A DNA stretch of 64,000 nt, taken from Clavibacter capsici (lineage in GTDB: Bacteria; Actinomycetota; Actinomycetes; Actinomycetales; Microbacteriaceae). A model generated the notes under the pieces. It had not been told where the DNA came from and ran no database searches. It saw nothing but the letters and a program-made list of their open reading frames with translations. The position numbers and the translations under genes are program-made. Positions 47,564 to 57,621 of the stretch are shown piece after piece (within the stretch, counting starts at the first letter, position 1; the number at the start of each line of letters is the position of its first letter). The stretch covers positions 2,294,001 through 2,358,000 of the forward strand of contig NZ_CP012573.1 in assembly GCF_001280205.1 (NCBI RefSeq), written 5' to 3'.

Positions 47564-49036
47564 TCAGCCGCGCTCGCGCAGGGTGTCGCGGAGGAAGCGG
47601 TAGGAGGAGCGGGGCGTGCGGTCGCCGGTGCGCGGATCCACGTGCACGAGCCCGCGCGGGGCCGACCGGCCCGCCTCCCACTCGAAGCCGTCGAGCAGGC
47701 TGCCCGCGACGACGGCCTCGAACCGCACGCCCTCCGCCGGGCCGCCGGGCGCGACGGCGGAGAGCGCCTGGACGAGGTGGTCGGAGATCGCGTGGGCGCG
47801 GCGCGGGTCCCGGCGGGAGCCGTCGCGCTCGTCGACCTGCTCGGGGTGCGCGGCGGCGAGGCCGGAGAGCACGACGGGCGGGAGGGCGTCGCCGTAGCGC
47901 GCGCGGAGGTCGGCGAGCACGACCGGGACGAGGTCGGGTGCGACCGGGTGGCCGTCGAGGGAGGCCGGGTGGTCGGTCCACGGCAGCTCCGCGAAGGGGA
48001 TCGCCACGGATCCGGCGACCAGGCGCGGCACGGCGGCCACGCGGATCGGATCCGCCAGCGCGACGCCGTAGTGGTCGAGCGGCTGCGCGATGGCGCGGAG
48101 GTCGGCCGGGTCCACCCGGCCGAGGCGCGCGAAGGCCTCCGCGTGCGGGCCGTCGAGGTCCGGGTAGCGGCCGAGGAGCACGGCGTCGGCGAAGAGGTCC
48201 TGGTGCAGGGCGCGGGCCACGACGGCGGCCGCGCGGTCGTCGTCGTCCGCGGAGGCGGCCTCGACCACGCGGTGCGCGTTGACGATGCCGACGCGGGCGG
48301 AGGCGCGCGAGCCGCGGATCGCCTCGACCGCCCGGCCGTGGGCGAGCAGCTGGTGGTGCACGGTGGGCAGCGCGTCGAGCCCGAGGCGGGATCCCGGCGC
48401 GTGGATCCCGGTGACGTGGCCCGCCATCGTGGTGAGCGCGGGCGTGCGCAGGGTCACCCAGTCGGGCACGCGGTCGGCGAGCGCCTCGGCGGCGAGGTAC
48501 GCGAGGTCGCCGAAGCGCATCGCGGTGTCGCGGTGCAGCCAGCCGCCGCGGTCCTGGAGCTCCACGGGCAGGTCGTGGTCGTGCAGGGCGGCGCGCGGGC
48601 GGATCCCCGCGGCGAGCAGCGCGTCGACCAGCTCGTCGTAGAACGCGATGCCCTCCCGGCGGAGCCCGCCGCGGGCCTCGGGCTGGATCCGCGACCACGA
48701 GATCGAGAAGGAGAGGACGTCGACGCCGAGCTCGGCCGCGAGCGCGACGTCCTCGCCGACCCTCTCCATGTGCCGGGCGCCGCGCTCCGGGTCGCTGCCG
48801 TCGACCACGGCCCCGGGGCGGCGCGCGAACGCGTCCCACACGGACTCCGTGCGGCCGCCCTCGTGGGCGCGGCCCTCGACCTTCGGGGCGCTCGTGCTCA
48901 CCCCGATGCGCGGGCCGCCGGCGACGAGATCCGCCAGCTCGGTCGGCGTCGGACGGTCGGGGCGGCGTCGCGTGGGGTCACCTGAGCCAGTATCGGGCAC
49001 CGCGGCGGGGCGGGCCGTCGCACCGGCCGCGCACAC
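47564..49036 (-). CDS. GH1-fold protein lacking both catalytic glutamates (pseudoenzyme)
   Basis: About 490 residues along the whole length of family 1 beta-glucosidases: DVLSFSISWSRIQPEARGGL, FYDELVDALLAAGIRPRAAL, DLPVELQDRGGWLHRDTAMR and a C-terminal LLDGFEWEAGRSAPRGLVHV. However, the acid/base motif (normally T-x-NEP) reads WVTLRTPALTT, and the nucleophile motif (normally I/V-TENG) reads VVLSGLAAAHP, so both glutamates are absent. HWDLP is HDHDLP. No frameshift or stop is visible. GTG 49036 has GGAG upstream; GTG 49000 is an alternative. A carbohydrate-binding or regulatory role is possible. Confidence 0.8.
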   Translation of the reverse strand: MCAAGATARPAAVPDTGSGDPTRRRPDRPTPTELADLVAGGPRIGVSTSAPKVEGRAHEGGRTESVWDAFARRPGAVVDGSDPERGARHMERVGEDVALAAELGVDVLSFSISWSRIQPEARGGLRREGIAFYDELVDALLAAGIRPRAALHDHDLPVELQDRGGWLHRDTAMRFGDLAYLAAEALADRVPDWVTLRTPALTTMAGHVTGIHAPGSRLGLDALPTVHHQLLAHGRAVEAIRGSRASARVGIVNAHRVVEAASADDDDRAAAVVARALHQDLFADAVLLGRYPDLDGPHAEAFARLGRVDPADLRAIAQPLDHYGVALADPIRVAAVPRLVAGSVAIPFAELPWTDHPASLDGHPVAPDLVPVVLADLRARYGDALPPVVLSGLAAAHPEQVDERDGSRRDPRRAHAISDHLVQALSAVAPGGPAEGVRFEAVVAGSLLDGFEWEAGRSAPRGLVHVDPRTGDRTPRSSYRFLRDTLRERG

Positions 49037-49129
49037 CGCGCGCTCCGGTCCCGGGCACGCGTCGTCCAGGTTCGCCTACCACTTCCGTCACGGTCGGTGC
49101 GGACGGTTGACACGCCCGCACGCAGCCGC

Positions 49130-51425
49130 ATGAATGGACGCACGGTGCAGGATCTGACGACGAACGATGGTCGTCCGGCCACGGGGGTGGTGCGGGCGGC
49201 GTCCGGCGATCCCGCGACCGCCTCGTCCGGGCCGTCGCCCTGCTCGCCCTCCTCGCCGCGCTGAGCGTCGGCGGCACGGCCGCGGCCTCCGGCGCGACGC
49301 AGACGCCCACGCCGACGCCGAGCCCGACGCCCTCCGGCGCCCCCGTCGCGGCCCCCACCGTCGACACGCCGCCGTTCTCGACCGACGGGGCGATCACCGT
49401 GACGGGCACGCGCGCACCGGGCGCCGACGTCCAGGTCACCATCGCGAGCGTGCCCGCCGCCGTCACGCTCCCCTCCTCCACCACCTGGCGCGCGACCGCC
49501 ACGGGCGTGCCCGACGGGCAGAGCCCCATCCGCGCGGTCGCCAGCGGCCAGGAGGCCACCGCGACCGCGTCGGTCCTCCGCGCCCCCGGGGTCAACAGCT
49601 TCTCCGTCGTGACCACGGGGCTCGTGAGCGGCACCGGCTACCCCGGGGCCACGGTCGACGCCCGCTCCGGATCCGCCGCCTGCCGCGCGACGGTCGGCGC
49701 GTCGAGCACCTGGGCCTGCCTCCTCGCCCCGCCGCCGCCCTCGGGCACCGGCGTGCCCGTCACCGCGACGCAGAGCACGCCCTGGAGCTCGGGCACGCCC
49801 GCGGTCGGGCGCGGCTCGGGCAGCTTCGACACGACGGCGCCCGGCGCCGCGGTCATCACCGCCCCCGCGGCGGGCGCGACCGTCGACGCGACGGGCATCA
49901 CGATCTCCGGCACGTCCGACGAGGACGGCACGACCGTCCGCGCGTACCTCTCCGGCTACGGCGACTCCGCGTGCCAGGCGCAGGTCTCCGGAGGGCGCTG
50001 GTCGTGCACCACCGGCACGCTGCCACCCGGGCCGCTCGGGATCACGGCGACCGTGACGGATCCGCTCGGCAACATCAGCACGCTCGCCCCGGAGGTGCGC
50101 ATCACCGTCGCCGCCCCCGCGGCCTCGCCCACGCCCGGCGCGTCCCCGACGCCCACCCCCACGCCCCGGTCGACGAGCTCGCCCGAGAGCACGCAGTCCG
50201 CGCCCGCGCCCGCCCCGGGATCCGGTGGCGGCGGCGGCGCACCCGGATCCGCCCCCGGGCAGGACCCGGCGCCCGGCTCCGCCCCCGCCCACGCCGCCCC
50301 GGCACCTGGAACGCGCCCACGCGCTTCGGCACCTCGCTGCAGCCGCTGCCCGCCGCGTTCACGGACGGCCGCGGCCTCCTGCCCCTCCTCCTCGCGCTCG
50401 GCGCGGTCCTCCTCGTGACCCTGCCGGCGCTGCTCCTCCGCGGCGCCCTCATCGCGCGCTTCGGCGGCCGTCACCGCGCGGCCGAGGACGTGACGCCGCT
50501 GCGGATCATCCCCCGAGGTGACGCCGGCGCCCTCACCACGCGGGCCACGGCGGCCACGTTCACCGACTCCACCGCCACCACCGGGCAGATGCGCATCGTG
50601 CCCGGCCGTCTCGACTCCGCGCCCGTCCCGGTCCCCGCGCGACGCGAGCCGGAGCCGACGCTCCTCGCCACCCGCCCCGCGCGCGAGCCCGGCCGCGCCG
50701 GACGCTGGGGTGCCGCCGCGGCCGCGCTCGCCCTCGCCGCCGCGCTGGCCTCGCTCTCCCTGCCCGTGGGATCCGACCCCAACGCCGTCCGCCTCTTCCT
50801 CGCCGCCCTCGTGGGCCTCGCGATCGTGAACGTCGTGGGCGTCGTCGCGGTCGCCTCGGTCGCCGGACGCGTGGGCGCCGGTCCCGCGCGGGTGCGTGCG
50901 GTGCCCGCCCTCCTGGTCCTCTCGGCCACGGCCGTGCTCGTGTCGCGGAGCCTCGGCCTCGCGCCGCCCGTCGTGATCGGCCAGGTGCTCGGCCTCGTGG
51001 CCGACGACCGCGACGACCGCTCCCGCGCCCGCCTCGCGCTCGTCCAGTCGGGGTCGCTCGCGACGCTGGGGCTCCTGACCTGGATCCTCTACGGCCTGGT
51101 CCCGGCGACCGGCGGCATGTGGCCGCAGCTCGCCAACGAGCTGCTCAGCGTCATCACGCTCGCCGCGCTCAGCTCCGCGGCGCTCGCGCTCGCGCCCGTG
51201 TCGCTCGTCCTCGGCCGCTCCCTCCTGCTGCGCTCCCTGCCGCTCTGGGCCGTCGTGAGCGTCGCCGTCCTCACGCTGGCGTTCGCGGCCGTCGCCACGA
51301 CCGCGAGCGGCGTGCCGGCGGGCGTCTGGGTCACGTCGCTCGTCGTCGCCGCGGCCTTCGCCGCGGTGAGCGTCGCCGTGTGGCTCTGGATCCGCGTCGT
51401 CGAGCCCTCGCTGCAGCGCTCCTAG
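49130..51425 (+). pseudogene. Exported Ig-like/multi-pass membrane protein gene with two frameshifts
   Basis: Coding signal runs continuously but changes frame twice. ATG 49130 (MNGRTVQDLT) is one frame. From about 49190 the next frame carries a signal peptide (RLVRAVALLALLAALSVGG), a Thr/Pro stretch, two Ig-like beta repeats (ITVTGTRAPGADVQVTIASV; ITISGTSDEDGTTVRAYLSG) and a Pro/Ser/Gly linker. From about 50300 the third frame carries eight membrane helices (from GLLPLLLALGAVLLVTLPAL to VAVWLWIRVVEPSLQRS). One extra G in the G5 run at 49183-49187 and one extra C in the C4 run at 50297-50300 would restore a single protein of about 765 residues. Either a decayed gene or two base-call errors. 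Confidence 0.7.
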
Positions 51426-51557
51426 CAGCCCTCCCCCGCCGCTGTCCCGCCGCCGCGCCGCATCTGGTGCGGACGCCCGGGCGGGGCCACACTGGGGGCG
51501 TCGCCGGCTCCGGCGGCCTCGACCCGGCCCGCGGGGCCCCGACGGCAGGAGTCCTGC

Positions 51558-53000
51558 ATGAGCACTTCGAGCACGAGCCTCTGGTCGGCGCTCACCCGGC
51601 GGAAGCCCGTCGAGACCATCGAGGCGGAACCCGGTGCGGCGACCGAGGAGGGCGGCCTCACCCGCTCGCTCGGCCTGTGGCAGCTGACCGCGATCGGCGT
51701 CGGCGGCATCATCGGCACCGGCATCTTCACGCTGGCCGGCACGGTCGCGAACCAGACGGCGGGCCCGGCCGTCCTCATCTCGTTCCTCATCGCGGGCATC
51801 GCGAGCGCCGCGGCCGCCCTCTCCTACGCGGAGTTCGCGGGCATGATCCCCAAGGCCGGCTCCGCGTACACCTACGGCTACGCGGCCCTCGGCGAGATCG
51901 TGGGCTGGTTCATCGGCTGGGACCTGCTGCTCGAGTACACCGCCATCGTGGGGGTGGTCGCCATCGGGGTCTCGGGCTACGCGGGCTTCCTGCTCGACCA
52001 GTTCGGCGTCGACCTGCCCGCCTGGATGCTCGGCGCCGCCGGCACGGGCGACGGTCACGTGGTCGACCTGTTCGCCGTGATCCTCTGCCTCGGCACCGCG
52101 TTCGTCCTCACCCGCGGCATGAAGAGCGTCGGCCGCTTCGAGCTCTACCTCGTGGGCCTCAAGGTGGCGCTCGTGCTGGTGATCGTGGTGATCGGCTTCA
52201 CGCAGATCACCGGCGCCAACTACCAGCCGTACTTCCCGTTCGGCGCGGCCGGCGTCTTCACGGGCGCCGCGACGGTCTTCTTCGCGGTCTTCGGCTACGA
52301 CGCCATGAGCACCGCGGCCGAGGAGTCGAAGGACGCGACCAAGCACATGCCGAAGGCGATCCTCCTGTCGCTGGGCATCGCGATGGTGCTCTACGTGCTC
52401 GCGACGATCGTGCTCACGGGCATGCAGCGCTACAGCGAGATCGACCCGAAGAGCGGCTTCGCGACGGCGTTCGAGTCGGTGGGGCTGCCCGCGGTCGCCA
52501 ACGTGGTGGCGGTCGGCGCGATCGTCAGCGTCGTCACCGTGATGCTCACCTTCATGCTCGGCGCCAGCCGCGTGTGGTTCTCCATGAGCCGCGACGGCCT
52601 GCTGCCGAGGTGGTTCGCGGTCACCGACCGGAAGCGCAACGTGCCCACGCGCGTCACGTGGATCATCGGCGTCGGCTCGGCCCTGTTCGCGGGCTTCCTG
52701 CCCATCACGGTCGTGGCGGAGCTCACGAACATCGGGATCCTGCTGGCGTTCGTGGTGGTGTGCGCCGCGGTCATCGTGCTCCGCTACAAGCGACCCGAGA
52801 TCCCGCGGGCATTCCGGCTGCCGCTCATGCCGGTGGTGCCGATCATCGGCATCGGCTTCTCGCTCTGGCTGGTCTCGTCGCTGCCGTGGGAGACGTGGGT
52901 GCGGTTCGCGGTGTGGCTCGTCATCGGCCTCGTGATCTACCTCACGTACTCGCGCCGCAACTCGGTGCTCGCGGCGGACAGCCCGCGCAACCGGCGCTGA
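51558..53000 (+). CDS. APC-family cationic/general amino-acid permease
   Basis: 480 residues, 12 to 13 membrane helices. GVGGIIGTGIFTLAGTVANQ in helix 1, SAAAALSYAEFAGMIPKAGS and FGYDAMSTAAEESKDATKHM in helix 6 match the CAT/YfnA branch. Substrate not resolved. Upstream (51426-51557) contains CACACT at about 51490 as a possible -10 and AGGAG before the ATG. Third amino-acid carrier in this window. Confidence 0.9.
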   Translation: MSTSSTSLWSALTRRKPVETIEAEPGAATEEGGLTRSLGLWQLTAIGVGGIIGTGIFTLAGTVANQTAGPAVLISFLIAGIASAAAALSYAEFAGMIPKAGSAYTYGYAALGEIVGWFIGWDLLLEYTAIVGVVAIGVSGYAGFLLDQFGVDLPAWMLGAAGTGDGHVVDLFAVILCLGTAFVLTRGMKSVGRFELYLVGLKVALVLVIVVIGFTQITGANYQPYFPFGAAGVFTGAATVFFAVFGYDAMSTAAEESKDATKHMPKAILLSLGIAMVLYVLATIVLTGMQRYSEIDPKSGFATAFESVGLPAVANVVAVGAIVSVVTVMLTFMLGASRVWFSMSRDGLLPRWFAVTDRKRNVPTRVTWIIGVGSALFAGFLPITVVAELTNIGILLAFVVVCAAVIVLRYKRPEIPRAFRLPLMPVVPIIGIGFSLWLVSSLPWETWVRFAVWLVIGLVIYLTYSRRNSVLAADSPRNRR

Positions 53001-53020
53001 GGGCCACCCGGACGACGACA

Positions 53021-53056
53021 GGGGCGCCGCCCACCTCGCGAGGTGGGCGGCGCCCC
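53021..53056. terminator. Bidirectional terminator between the permease and the ferritin-like gene
   Basis: A perfect 16-bp stem (53021-53036 / 53041-53056) with a CGCG loop, between convergent genes. Confidence 0.85.
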
Positions 53057-53075
53057 TGCTGCATGCGCCTGCGGG

Positions 53076-54017
53076 CTAGTTCGCGCCGCTGGTGTTGATG
53101 CCGCCGTTGACGCCGTTGGGGTAGAACCCGCCCTTCGTCACGGCCTTGTTGTTGAGGTACACGATGTTGAGGACCTGGCCGGTCGTGCGGCTGAACGCGA
53201 TGCCGTTCGCGTCGGTCGGCACGAGGTTCGCGCCGCCCGAGATCGTGATGCCCTGGTCGAGGTCCGTGGACCCGTCGAGGGAGTCGCGCGCGTTGGAGAT
53301 CGCGTTGGTCGGGGCCGCGAGGCCCTTCGCGTACAGCGACGTGCGGATGATGCCCGCGTGGTAGGCCTCGACCGCGAGGATGCCGGCGGCCGCCTCGAGG
53401 TAGGTCTTGTTCGTGATGAGCGGGGCGGCGCCCTTGTAGGCGGTCACTCCCACGTCCTCGAACACGAAGGACGCGAGCAGGAAGTTCTCGTCGCTCGCGA
53501 ACGCGTCGAACTTCTCGCCCGGCTTGATGAGGCCGGCGGCCGTGGCCGCGGCGGAGAACGCGGCGTCCAGGTCGATGGCGGGACGGGCGACCTTGGCCGA
53601 GCCGAGCGCTGAGCGCAGGAACTTGACGTGGGCCTTCTCGTCCTGGGCGATCTCGCGGGCGTACTCGCGGATCGCGCGGTCCTTGAACTGCACCTGGCGA
53701 CCGCCCGTGACGCCACCGGCCGTGCCGACGCCCGAGATGTCGTTCGGGACGAGGCCCGCGCCCGTGGAGGCGCGGAGGTAGAACTCGGCCTCGAGGTACT
53801 CGAGGTTGAGCGCGAAGTTGAGGACGGCGGCGTCGGTCACGGCGCCCGCGTCGGCCTCGGCCTGCGCGTCGGCCGCCTGGGCTCCGGTCGCCGGGATGAG
53901 GGCGGCGGCGCCGACGCCGAGTCCCGCGATGCCCGCCGCGCTGAAGAAGCGACGACGGTCCAGGGGCGACTGCGCGCTCCTGTCGATGGCCTGGGTGATG
54001 AACTTCCTGTCGAACAT
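53076..54017 (-). CDS. Tat-exported ferritin-like domain protein (desiccation-related family)
   Basis: 313 residues. Twin-arginine signal [13 protein letters not shown] followed by a hydrophobic stretch ending GAQAAD. The mature part is a Ferritin_2 four-helix bundle with the iron-ligand pattern [38 protein letters not shown] (ExxxH) and [20 protein letters not shown] (ExxxH). It resembles plant/bacterial desiccation-related proteins. A folded, possibly cofactor-loaded protein exported by Tat fits iron or oxidative-stress handling outside the cell. 54018-54201 holds its promoter region but no gene. Confidence 0.88.
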   Translation of the reverse strand: MFDRKFITQAIDRSAQSPLDRRRFFSAAGIAGLGVGAAALIPATGAQAADAQAEADAGAVTDAAVLNFALNLEYLEAEFYLRASTGAGLVPNDISGVGTAGGVTGGRQVQFKDRAIREYAREIAQDEKAHVKFLRSALGSAKVARPAIDLDAAFSAAATAAGLIKPGEKFDAFASDENFLLASFVFEDVGVTAYKGAAPLITNKTYLEAAAGILAVEAYHAGIIRTSLYAKGLAAPTNAISNARDSLDGSTDLDQGITISGGANLVPTDANGIAFSRTTGQVLNIVYLNNKAVTKGGFYPNGVNGGINTSGAN

Positions 54018-54201
54018 GGTTGGAGCTCCCTTGATCGTCGCGTCCGTATCCCAGATACCGAGCGCGTTGTGGTTCGAACGCTAAACGGGTGTTCGGCATC
54101 CGGGAAGGGGCGCTACGCGCTGTTTCGCCGGATGTCGGGATTCGTTCGGAACGGGGCCGCATGCGGATTGGGCCGGATCCCGGGGGATCCGGCGGAGCGG
54201 A

Positions 54202-56844
54202 TCAGGTCGGGATGACCTTGAACAGCACCTTGCGCGTGACCATGAACCAGATCGCCGCGAGCACGAGCGTGTGGACCACTGCTCCCTGCCAGGGATTCGC
54301 CCTGTCGAGGAACGGCAGGCTGCCCACGATCAGCACGAAGAAGACGTGGACGATGAACACGTAGAGGCTCGCGGACCCGAGCGGCGTGTAGAACCAGCCG
54401 AACGCGCGGTCCACGGGCTTCCACACCCGCGTGAGGAACGTGTACGCGACCACGAGCATCAGCCCGAGGTCGATGAGGCGGCCGGGCTGCAGGAAGGTCC
54501 GCTGGTACATTGACTCGTACAGCGACGAGTACAGGCCGTCGGGCACGCCCGGCAGCTGCACGCCGTAGGTGTGGCCCGCCCAGAGCACCGCGAGCGTCCC
54601 GACGTAGGCGACCATGAGTATCGACACGAGGACGCGCCCCAGCCGCCCCGTGAGCGCGCGGGTGATCTGCCGCCGGTAGTAGCCGATCACCATGCCGTTG
54701 AGGAACGCGACCTGCCACGTGAGCAGCGGGAAGACGTCCTCGAACATCGACGGCAGCACGCGGATGTCGTACATCGCGTTGAGCACGTACGCGGCCCAGC
54801 TCGCGATGAGCACGACCCACCACATGCGTCGGCGGAGCAGCCACACGATCGCCGGGACGAGGAGGGTCAGCACCACGAAGAGCCCCATGATGTTGAACAC
54901 CCACGGGCCCATGCGCAGCAGCAGCAGGTCGCGGATCACGTACCAGGGCGGCGGGTAGTCGAGCAGGCGGTCGCCGTTCGGGTAGAGGTCGTAGACCTGC
55001 CCGGTCGTGACCTTGCCGTCCGCGCCCGTGCCGCGGTCGGTGAAGGTCGTGATGACGTCGGTGGCGAGGAACGGCACGAACGTGAGCGCGAAGACGATCA
55101 CGACCACGGCGAGCGCGACCACGTACTGCTTGAACGCGCGCCGCAGGATCGAGACGAGGGCCTTCAGCTCGCCGAACCTCTTCACCGCCAGCGGGTAGAC
55201 CATGCCGAGCACGAGTCCGGAGAGCAGCACGAACATCTCGGCGCCCGTGATGGCGCCGATCGCGTTGATGGTCACGTAGGAGTACGGGCTCGCCAGCTCG
55301 ATGTGGGTGATGACCACGGCCACGATGGTCCAGCCGCGGAAGAGGTCCAGGCGGCGGTCGCGGGGGCTGTTCTCGTCGGGGTACCGCCAGCCGGGCTTGA
55401 GCCGGCCGATGGGCCCGGAGATCGCGAAGAGGAGCAGGAGCACGACCGCGCACAGCACGATCCAGCCCATCTGCTCGTCCTCGGGCGAGCCGGGGTCGCG
55501 GTACTGGGCGGTCGCGACGTTCGAGCGCTCCTGGTCGAAGACCTGCGTGACGGCGCCGAGCGTCGCGGTGGCGGGATCCAGGTGCGCCCGGAGCGCCGAC
55601 GCGATGGCCGGATCGCCCGTGGCGCGCCAGTCGATGACGGCGCCCTCGGCCTCCGCCTCCGGCCGCTCGAGCTCGCGCCAGACCACCATGCCGATGCCCG
55701 GATGCGCGGCGCGGACGTCGGCGGAGAGCACCTGCTCCCACCACGCGCTCTTGATGTCGGCCTCGCTCGCGCCGTCGGTGCGGGCGGGGTCGTAGAGCGC
55801 GCCCGTCTCGATCACGGCGGGCTTGCCCGTGCCGTCGATCCACTCGGCCCCGAAGTCGCGCCCAGCGCCGCTCTCGTCGGCGTAGCCGTAGCCGCCGGCG
55901 AGCTCGCGCAGGAACTTGCCCTCCTCGGGCACGACGTTCTCGCCGAACTCCTGCTGTGGGATGACCTCGCTGCCGAGGTAGTCCTCCGCGGGCGCGCCCA
56001 CGGTGAAGTCCTGCTCGGAGCCGAAGTGCGACGCGGACAGGCCCACCCAGTCGACGGCGTCGTCGCCCGGGTAGTAGGGCCGGTAGGCGTCGTCGTCGAG
56101 GTCCACGCGGCCGTTGCCGTCGGTGTCCAGCTCGGCGATGGAGCGGGTGCCGGATCCCTGCGTGAGGCCGTCGGCGGATCCGAACGGGTAGCCGGCGGCG
56201 TACGCGGGCGACCACACCGTGACGGCGTCCGCGTCGGAGGCGTGCACGGCGTCCGCGATCTGGCGGAACGCGGCGATGTACGCGGTCGGCTGCTGCCCCC
56301 ACGGGGTCCACGAGCCGTTCATCTCCGGCGCGAACCGCACGAGCGCACGGGAGTCGTAGCGCTCGCGCAGCGCCTCGAGCCGGCCGGTGAGCGCGGTGGC
56401 GTCGTCGGCCGTGAGCTCCCCGAGCGGCACGGTGGGCTCGAGCGTGAGGAACAGGAGCGACCCCTGCTGCGCGGCCTGCTGCGCGAACTGGTCGAGGTAG
56501 GTGACGTCGTCGGAGGAGAGCGGGTAGCGCACCGACTGCCCGAGCACCGCGGGGCTGGCGCCGAGGCGGTCGGCGTAGCTCTGCGCGTCGTCGGCCGTCC
56601 AGTCGATGATGCCGCCGAACCAGGGCGCGGCCGGCGCCCGGGTGAGGTCGACCTCGTCGGCGGGCGCCGCGGGCGCGGTCGCCGTCGGCGCGGATCCGGT
56701 CGGCACCGCGAGCGCCGCGGTCGCCGGGACGACGGCGATCGCGAGCGCGACGAACGCCGCGACCCAGCCTCGTCCCGCTCCTCGCGTGCGTCCCGCTCCT
56801 CGCGTGCGCCCGCCCCCGCGTGCACGCATCCCCCGGCCCGGCAT
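54202..56844 (-). CDS. GH26-like domain fused to OpgC-like membrane acyltransferase
   Basis: 880 residues. A membrane signal-anchor (about 27-47) precedes an extracytoplasmic GH26-like domain (about 65-420) with the acid/base region RFAPEMNGSWTPWG (E174), a calcium-loop-like DTDGNGRVDLDDD (240-252) and the putative nucleophile PAVIETGALYDP (E346). Then an OpgC/acyltransferase-3-like membrane domain of about ten helices (about 460-880) with DLFRGWTIVAVVITHIELAS. Such a protein could trim and decorate a beta-mannan or glucan-like polymer. Last gene of the partner-switch operon; ATG 56844 shares a base with the upstream stop (TGATG). Confidence 0.8.
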   Translation of the reverse strand: MPGRGMRARGGGRTRGAGRTRGAGRGWVAAFVALAIAVVPATAALAVPTGSAPTATAPAAPADEVDLTRAPAAPWFGGIIDWTADDAQSYADRLGASPAVLGQSVRYPLSSDDVTYLDQFAQQAAQQGSLLFLTLEPTVPLGELTADDATALTGRLEALRERYDSRALVRFAPEMNGSWTPWGQQPTAYIAAFRQIADAVHASDADAVTVWSPAYAAGYPFGSADGLTQGSGTRSIAELDTDGNGRVDLDDDAYRPYYPGDDAVDWVGLSASHFGSEQDFTVGAPAEDYLGSEVIPQQEFGENVVPEEGKFLRELAGGYGYADESGAGRDFGAEWIDGTGKPAVIETGALYDPARTDGASEADIKSAWWEQVLSADVRAAHPGIGMVVWRELERPEAEAEGAVIDWRATGDPAIASALRAHLDPATATLGAVTQVFDQERSNVATAQYRDPGSPEDEQMGWIVLCAVVLLLLFAISGPIGRLKPGWRYPDENSPRDRRLDLFRGWTIVAVVITHIELASPYSYVTINAIGAITGAEMFVLLSGLVLGMVYPLAVKRFGELKALVSILRRAFKQYVVALAVVVIVFALTFVPFLATDVITTFTDRGTGADGKVTTGQVYDLYPNGDRLLDYPPPWYVIRDLLLLRMGPWVFNIMGLFVVLTLLVPAIVWLLRRRMWWVVLIASWAAYVLNAMYDIRVLPSMFEDVFPLLTWQVAFLNGMVIGYYRRQITRALTGRLGRVLVSILMVAYVGTLAVLWAGHTYGVQLPGVPDGLYSSLYESMYQRTFLQPGRLIDLGLMLVVAYTFLTRVWKPVDRAFGWFYTPLGSASLYVFIVHVFFVLIVGSLPFLDRANPWQGAVVHTLVLAAIWFMVTRKVLFKVIPT

Positions 56845-57293
56845 CAGCCGCGGAGCCTGACCAGCCGCCAGCGGTTGCTGCCGTCCGCGCGCTCGTAGGT
56901 GAGGTCGTCGAGGATCGCCTGCGCGAGCGCGAGCCCGCGGCCGTTCTCGCTGAGGTCGTCCGGCATGGACACCTCGGTGAGGTCGACGACGGCGGGCTGG
57001 CCGTCGTCCTCGAACAGGGCCACGATGCGGTCGTGCTGGCAGACCACGGTCATGGTGAAGGTCACGGGGTACCCCGCGCGCTGGCCCACCGTGACGCCGT
57101 GCTCCACCACGTTGCCCGCGATCTCCACGACGGCGGTCTCGAAGAGCATCCGCTCGGTGTCGCTCACGTCGTGGGCCTGGTCCCACACGGCCGCGATGAC
57201 GGCGTGCACGGCGGAGAGGCTCTCCTCGACCGCGGGGAGGGTGACGTTCGCCCGCACCGCCGGTGCGTGGTGCGTCATGCCCTCATCGGTCAC
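56844..57293 (-). CDS. RsbW-like GHKL anti-sigma/serine kinase
   Basis: 149 residues. HATPase fold: N box FETAVVEIAGNVVEHG (E...N), G1 FEDDGQP, G2 ENGRGLALAQAILDDL. Typically phosphorylates a partner STAS protein and sequesters a target. No sigma-factor gene is in this operon, so the target may be a biosynthetic protein. GTG 57293 overlaps the STAS gene; ATG 57278 is an alternative start. Confidence 0.87.
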   Translation of the reverse strand: MTDEGMTHHAPAVRANVTLPAVEESLSAVHAVIAAVWDQAHDVSDTERMLFETAVVEIAGNVVEHGVTVGQRAGYPVTFTMTVVCQHDRIVALFEDDGQPAVVDLTEVSMPDDLSENGRGLALAQAILDDLTYERADGSNRWRLVRLRG

Positions 57294-57621
57294 GGAACAC
57301 GCCCTCGGGTGACTCGTGCACCGTCAGCACGCGGTTGAGGTTCGTCAGCTCCAGCACGGCCTTCACCTGGGCGTTCGGGCGGGCGAGCCGCAGGTCGCCG
57401 CCCGCCTGGCGGGCGCGCTTGAGGCCGGAGACGAGGGCGCCGAGGCCGGAGGAGTCCATGAAGTCGATGCTGCCGAGGTCCACCACGACGAACGGCCGGC
57501 CGCCGTCGATGACCTCGGTGACGACGGTGGTGAGCTGGCGCGCGGACACCATGTTGAGACGGCCCGTCGGCGTGACGACGCTGACGCCGGTCCCCTGCTC
57601 GTCCACTGCGATGTCGATCAT
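57283..57621 (-). CDS. STAS-domain anti-sigma-factor antagonist (RsbV/SpoIIAA type)
   Basis: 112-residue single STAS domain. GRLNMVSARQLTTVVTEVID, then VVVDLGSIDFMDSSGLGALV with the phosphorylatable serine in D-S-S-G-L. AAGGAGGA precedes ATG 57621, which overlaps the synthase stop (ATGA). Expected to be phosphorylated by the RsbW-like kinase encoded next and dephosphorylated by the SpoIIE-type phosphatase at the head of the operon. Confidence 0.92.
   Translation of the reverse strand: MIDIAVDEQGTGVSVVTPTGRLNMVSARQLTTVVTEVIDGGRPFVVVDLGSIDFMDSSGLGALVSGLKRARQAGGDLRLARPNAQVKAVLELTNLNRVLTVHESPEGVFRDR

Noticed and set aside
45821-48985. A 1054-residue plus-strand open frame spanning the end of the YcaQ-like gene, the GyrI-like gene, lemA and the GH1-like gene
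   Set aside because: It crosses four recognisable genes and has low-complexity composition; shadow frame.
54072-54095. GTTCGAAC plus a GTTCG repeat upstream of the ferritin-like gene as a LexA (SOS) box
   Set aside because: The actinobacterial box needs CGAAC-N4-GTTCG; here the half-sites are 11 nt apart, so it does not fit.
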